A stretch of 8,395 bases of DNA from Nitrospira sp. GTDB lineage: Bacteria; Nitrospirota; Nitrospiria; Nitrospirales; Nitrospiraceae. Below, one piece after another: positions 6,094 through 8,395 of this stretch; position 1 is the first letter of the stretch, and the number at the start of each line of letters is the position of its first letter. The position numbers and the translations under genes are program-made. The DNA lies in assembly GCA_005116795.1 (NCBI GenBank), contig SWDL01000251.1, forward strand, positions 1 to 8,395, in the 5' to 3' direction. The notes under the pieces are model-generated. The model was not told the DNA's origin. It searched no databases and worked only from the letters and a program-made list of their open reading frames with translations.

Positions 6094-6119
6094 TTGTACG
6101 GCCCCCCCCCCTGTGTAAT
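6094..6119 (+). promoter_or_regulatory. Candidate GH57 promoter spanning the C10 tract
   Basis: TGTAAT at 6114-6119 matches TATAAT at five of six positions. Upstream, TTGTAC at 6094-6099 shares only TTG with the -35 consensus and leaves a 14-bp spacer, mostly the C10 run; TTCTTG at 6091-6096 gives a 17-bp spacer but a poorer match. Initiation near 6126 would leave a leader of about 23 nt with GAAAGAG seven bases before the ATG as a weak ribosome-binding site. The -10 is reasonable; the -35 is doubtful. Confidence 0.27.
6102..6111. repeat. Ten-base C homopolymer in the divergent intergenic spacer
   Basis: An uninterrupted run of ten C (G on the minus strand) lies 37 bp before the GH57 start and 23 bp before the proposed VanZ-like start. 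It is just upstream of a TGTAAT hexamer that could act as the GH57 -10. Homopolymers of this length are prone to slippage in vivo and to sequencing error. Confidence 0.7.
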
Positions 6120-6148
6120 ACTCGCTGCATGCGTGAAAGAGCCGCCTG

Positions 6149-8332
6149 ATGAAAACCGCCCACGTCTGTTTCCTCTGGCACATGCACCAACCCTACTACA
6201 CCGACCCGGTGTCGGGGCTCGCCAGCATGCCCTGGGTGCGCCTGCACGCCATCAAGGCCTATTACGACATGGCCTATATGATGGAGCGGTTTCCCGCGGT
6301 GCGTGGCACGTTCAATTTCACGCCGTCTCTCTTGATTCAGCTGAAGGAGATGGGCAACGGCGCCGTCCGCGATCTCTTCCTGGAATATGCCCAGAAACCT
6401 GCCGCTGCGCTCTCCCCGGAAGAACGCGCCTTCATCGTCCGCCATTTCTTCGCGGCCAACTGGGCGACGATGGTTCGCCCCTATCCGCGGTATCACGAGT
6501 TGCTCGTCAAACGTGGCGGGGATGTCGGCCCGCAGACGCTCGACCGGCTGGCTCGGCAGTACTCCACGCAGGAGCTGCTCGATCTCCAAGTCTGGCACAA
6601 TCTCGCCTGGTTCGGTTTCGGGTGCGTCGCACGACACCCGCGCCTCCAGGACCTGCGGTCCAAAGATCGCGGGTTCACCGAAGAGGAAAAGCAGGAGGTC
6701 CTCACGCTCCAACGCCGGACGATCGGGGAGATCATCCCCTTCTATCGGCGTCTGGCGGAAAGCGGTCAGATCGAGTTAACCACCACGCCGTTCTACCACC
6801 CGATTCTGCCCTTGATCATCGATAGCGATTTCGCGAAGCGCTCGCGCCCGGAAGCGGCCCTGCCCCAACGATACCAGGCGCCCGCCGATGCCGAAGCCCA
6901 GCTTCAGAAATCGGCCGCCCTGCACACGGAACTGTTCGGCCACCCCCCGGCCGGCTTGTGGCCTTCCGAAGGCTCGGTGTGTCCCGAGATGGTCCCGATG
7001 GTCGCCCGGACAGGGTTTCAATGGATGGCCACCGATGAGGGCAATCTGGCCCGCTCACTCGGCCACTGGGACCGGATGACCGACCTCTATCGACCCTATC
7101 GGGTCGGCCCACCCGGCGAGGACGTCTCGATCATTTTCCGCGATCGGGAGATTTCCGATGCCTTCGGGTTTGTCTATGCGAAGTGGGCGCCGGACTCTGC
7201 GGCCGAGGATGTCGTGCGCCGGCTGGAGGGGATCGCACGGCAGGCGCCGCACGAGCAGACGCTGATCCCCATCATTCTCGACGGCGAGAATCCCTGGGAG
7301 TACTACTACGACGGCGGCCAGCAGTTCCTGACAAGCCTCTACAGCAAGCTGGCCAAGCCGAGTCTCGCGCTCGGACCGGATCTGGCCCTTACCACCAATA
7401 CGGTGCACCGTTATCTCACGAACCACCCGGCCGGCACGCGTCTCGAGCACCTGCATAGCGGCTCCTGGATCAACCAGGATTTCAAGATCTGGATCGGGCA
7501 CCCGGAGGATAATCGGGGATGGGAATTGCTGCGCCATACGCGGGCACGACTCACGGAGATCGCCGATCAGCTCCCGCCGGAACAGGCGAAGGCCGCCTGG
7601 GAGGAATTATACGCCGCCGAAGGCAGTGACTGGTTCTGGTGGTATGGCGACGATTTCGAAACGGACTACAAGTCCGAATTCGACCGGCTGTTCCGTCTCC
7701 ACCTGCAGAACGTCTTTACGCGCGCCGGTCTGGCGCCTCCGGCCATTCTCAGCGAGCCCGTCATCGGCATGCAGGAGGCGGACCGGACGAAACTGCCGGC
7801 CACGCTGCTCTCCCCGACCCTCGACGGCGTCGTCACGGACTTCTTCGAGTGGTACGGGGCCGGCACGATTGACCCCGCGCCGCCGCTGGGCGCCATGTGG
7901 CGATCCGACAAGTTCTTTCGGTACATCGGATTCGGTTTCAGCCTGGACGACTTCTATCTTCGTCTGGACCCGGAAGACCTCCTCCCGACCGGAGACGGGG
8001 ACCTCGGCGTCGAACTCCACATTCTGACGCCAAGCCGATCTCATAAGTTGACCTTCCCGCTGTCAGGCTCCGGTGGGACCCAGTATACGCTGTGGTCGGC
8101 GACTCCGGGACAGGCCTTCGCCGAAGCGGGCTCCCACGCCGACTTTCGCCGTCGATCAGTCATCGAACTCGGCATTTCGTTCAAAGCTATCGACCTGCAG
8201 GCCGGGCAGCCGTTCAAAATCTCAGTGCTGGTGACGCAGCAGGGCTCGGAAGTGGCACGCTATCCTCGATTTCATCCCGTCGCCCTCACAGTACCAGACC
8301 GCCACTACGACGCGGTGATGTGGAAAGTGTGA
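6149..8332 (+). CDS. Glycoside hydrolase family 57 alpha-glucan enzyme (alpha-amylase/glucanotransferase type)
   Basis: A 727-residue protein without a signal peptide, so probably cytoplasmic. GH57 landmarks appear in order: HMHQPYY (11-17), GQIEL (206-210) followed by the YHPILPL stretch, GLWPSEGSV (269-277) with likely nucleophile Glu274, and ILDGENPWEYYY (376-387) with likely acid/base Asp378. The Glu-Asp spacing of 104 is near that recalled for archaeal GH57 amylopullulanases. DWFWWYGDDFETDY (494-507) is also conserved in this group. Residues about 535-727 form an extra beta-rich C-terminal region with DGVVTDFFEWYGAG (559-572) and FKISVLVTQQGSEVARYP (689-706), resembling glucodextranase/DOMON-like accessory domains. 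The family cleaves or rearranges alpha-1,4/1,6-glucans, so a role in glycogen or maltodextrin turnover is likely; hydrolase, branching and transferase activities cannot be told apart here. The ATG directly precedes the conserved N-terminus. The gene ends in a tandem TGA-TAG and is divergent from the VanZ-like gene. Confidence 0.93.
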   Translation: MKTAHVCFLWHMHQPYYTDPVSGLASMPWVRLHAIKAYYDMAYMMERFPAVRGTFNFTPSLLIQLKEMGNGAVRDLFLEYAQKPAAALSPEERAFIVRHFFAANWATMVRPYPRYHELLVKRGGDVGPQTLDRLARQYSTQELLDLQVWHNLAWFGFGCVARHPRLQDLRSKDRGFTEEEKQEVLTLQRRTIGEIIPFYRRLAESGQIELTTTPFYHPILPLIIDSDFAKRSRPEAALPQRYQAPADAEAQLQKSAALHTELFGHPPAGLWPSEGSVCPEMVPMVARTGFQWMATDEGNLARSLGHWDRMTDLYRPYRVGPPGEDVSIIFRDREISDAFGFVYAKWAPDSAAEDVVRRLEGIARQAPHEQTLIPIILDGENPWEYYYDGGQQFLTSLYSKLAKPSLALGPDLALTTNTVHRYLTNHPAGTRLEHLHSGSWINQDFKIWIGHPEDNRGWELLRHTRARLTEIADQLPPEQAKAAWEELYAAEGSDWFWWYGDDFETDYKSEFDRLFRLHLQNVFTRAGLAPPAILSEPVIGMQEADRTKLPATLLSPTLDGVVTDFFEWYGAGTIDPAPPLGAMWRSDKFFRYIGFGFSLDDFYLRLDPEDLLPTGDGDLGVELHILTPSRSHKLTFPLSGSGGTQYTLWSATPGQAFAEAGSHADFRRRSVIELGISFKAIDLQAGQPFKISVLVTQQGSEVARYPRFHPVALTVPDRHYDAVMWKV

Positions 8333-8376
8333 TAGCTACTTGGAAGAGGCGCGAGACGTGCGAGAAAAGCGCGACT

Positions 8377-8382
8377 GGGAGG
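8377..8382 (+). promoter_or_regulatory. Possible ribosome-binding site of a gene beginning beyond the right edge
   Basis: GGGAGG, extended to GGGAGGA by the next base, is a strong Shine-Dalgarno-like sequence about 45 bases after the GH57 stop. No ATG, GTG or TTG follows before the window ends 13 bases later, so a start would have to lie just outside at a rather long spacing. No terminator hairpin with T-run separates it from GH57, which would fit a co-transcribed plus-strand gene. Confidence 0.33.
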
Positions 8383-8395
8383 AATCACCGTAAAA

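Noticed and set aside
6115..6120. TATTAC on the minus strand as the -10 of the VanZ-like gene
   Set aside because: Only four of six consensus matches, and no -35-like hexamer at suitable distance; it also overlaps the better plus-strand candidate.
6079..6183. N-terminal extension of the VanZ-like protein to an ATG at 6183
   Set aside because: The extension reads through the C10 tract, overlaps the GH57 start and yields a non-conserved hydrophilic segment.
8333..8376. Terminator after the GH57 gene
   Set aside because: The GC-rich stretch has no stable hairpin followed by a T-run.

Overview
The window is a high-GC bacterial chromosomal segment (roughly 60% G+C by eye). Its gene content is compatible with Nitrospira or a related Nitrospirota lineage: an amylase-type GH57 protein, an AmgK/MurU-like pair and an AlgI-type MBOAT/SGNH pair. 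The taxonomic guess is an inference from overall character and is not proven by any marker gene. I see no rRNA, tRNA, CRISPR array, transposase or phage gene. Every base lies in, or within about 165 bases of, one of seven protein-coding genes.

Layout. (1) 2-640, plus strand: the C-terminal 212 residues of a Cu(+)-exporting P1B-1 ATPase, cut by the left window edge. (2) 612-6078, minus strand: five co-oriented genes read right to left. They are a VanZ-like membrane protein (6078-5524), an AmgK-like sugar kinase (5440-4322), a MurU-like sugar-1-phosphate nucleotidyltransferase (4199-3465), an AlgI-like MBOAT O-acyltransferase (3299-1911) and a membrane-anchored SGNH hydrolase-like protein (1886-612). 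The last gene overlaps the end of the copper ATPase tail-to-tail by 29 bp. (3) 6149-8332, plus strand: a 727-residue GH57 alpha-glucan enzyme, divergent from the VanZ-like gene. A ribosome-binding-site-like sequence near the right edge hints at another plus-strand gene just outside the window.

How the genes may work together. The kinase and nucleotidyltransferase resemble the AmgK-MurU salvage route, which turns free MurNAc into UDP-MurNAc. The MBOAT and SGNH proteins resemble two-component systems that O-acylate peptidoglycan or exopolysaccharide outside the cytoplasmic membrane (PatA/PatB, AlgI/AlgJ-X). Their adjacency suggests a small envelope-glycan module, perhaps wall recycling together with wall or polysaccharide O-acetylation. 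That link is an inference. The GH57 enzyme probably acts on glycogen or another alpha-glucan and looks like a separate transcription unit.

The most unusual non-coding signals are: a heptamer-based inverted repeat that almost exactly fills the kinase-nucleotidyltransferase gap; a consensus TATAAT promoter placed so that the kinase mRNA would be nearly leaderless; and a ten-base C tract in the short divergent spacer upstream of GH57, where length changes could affect expression.
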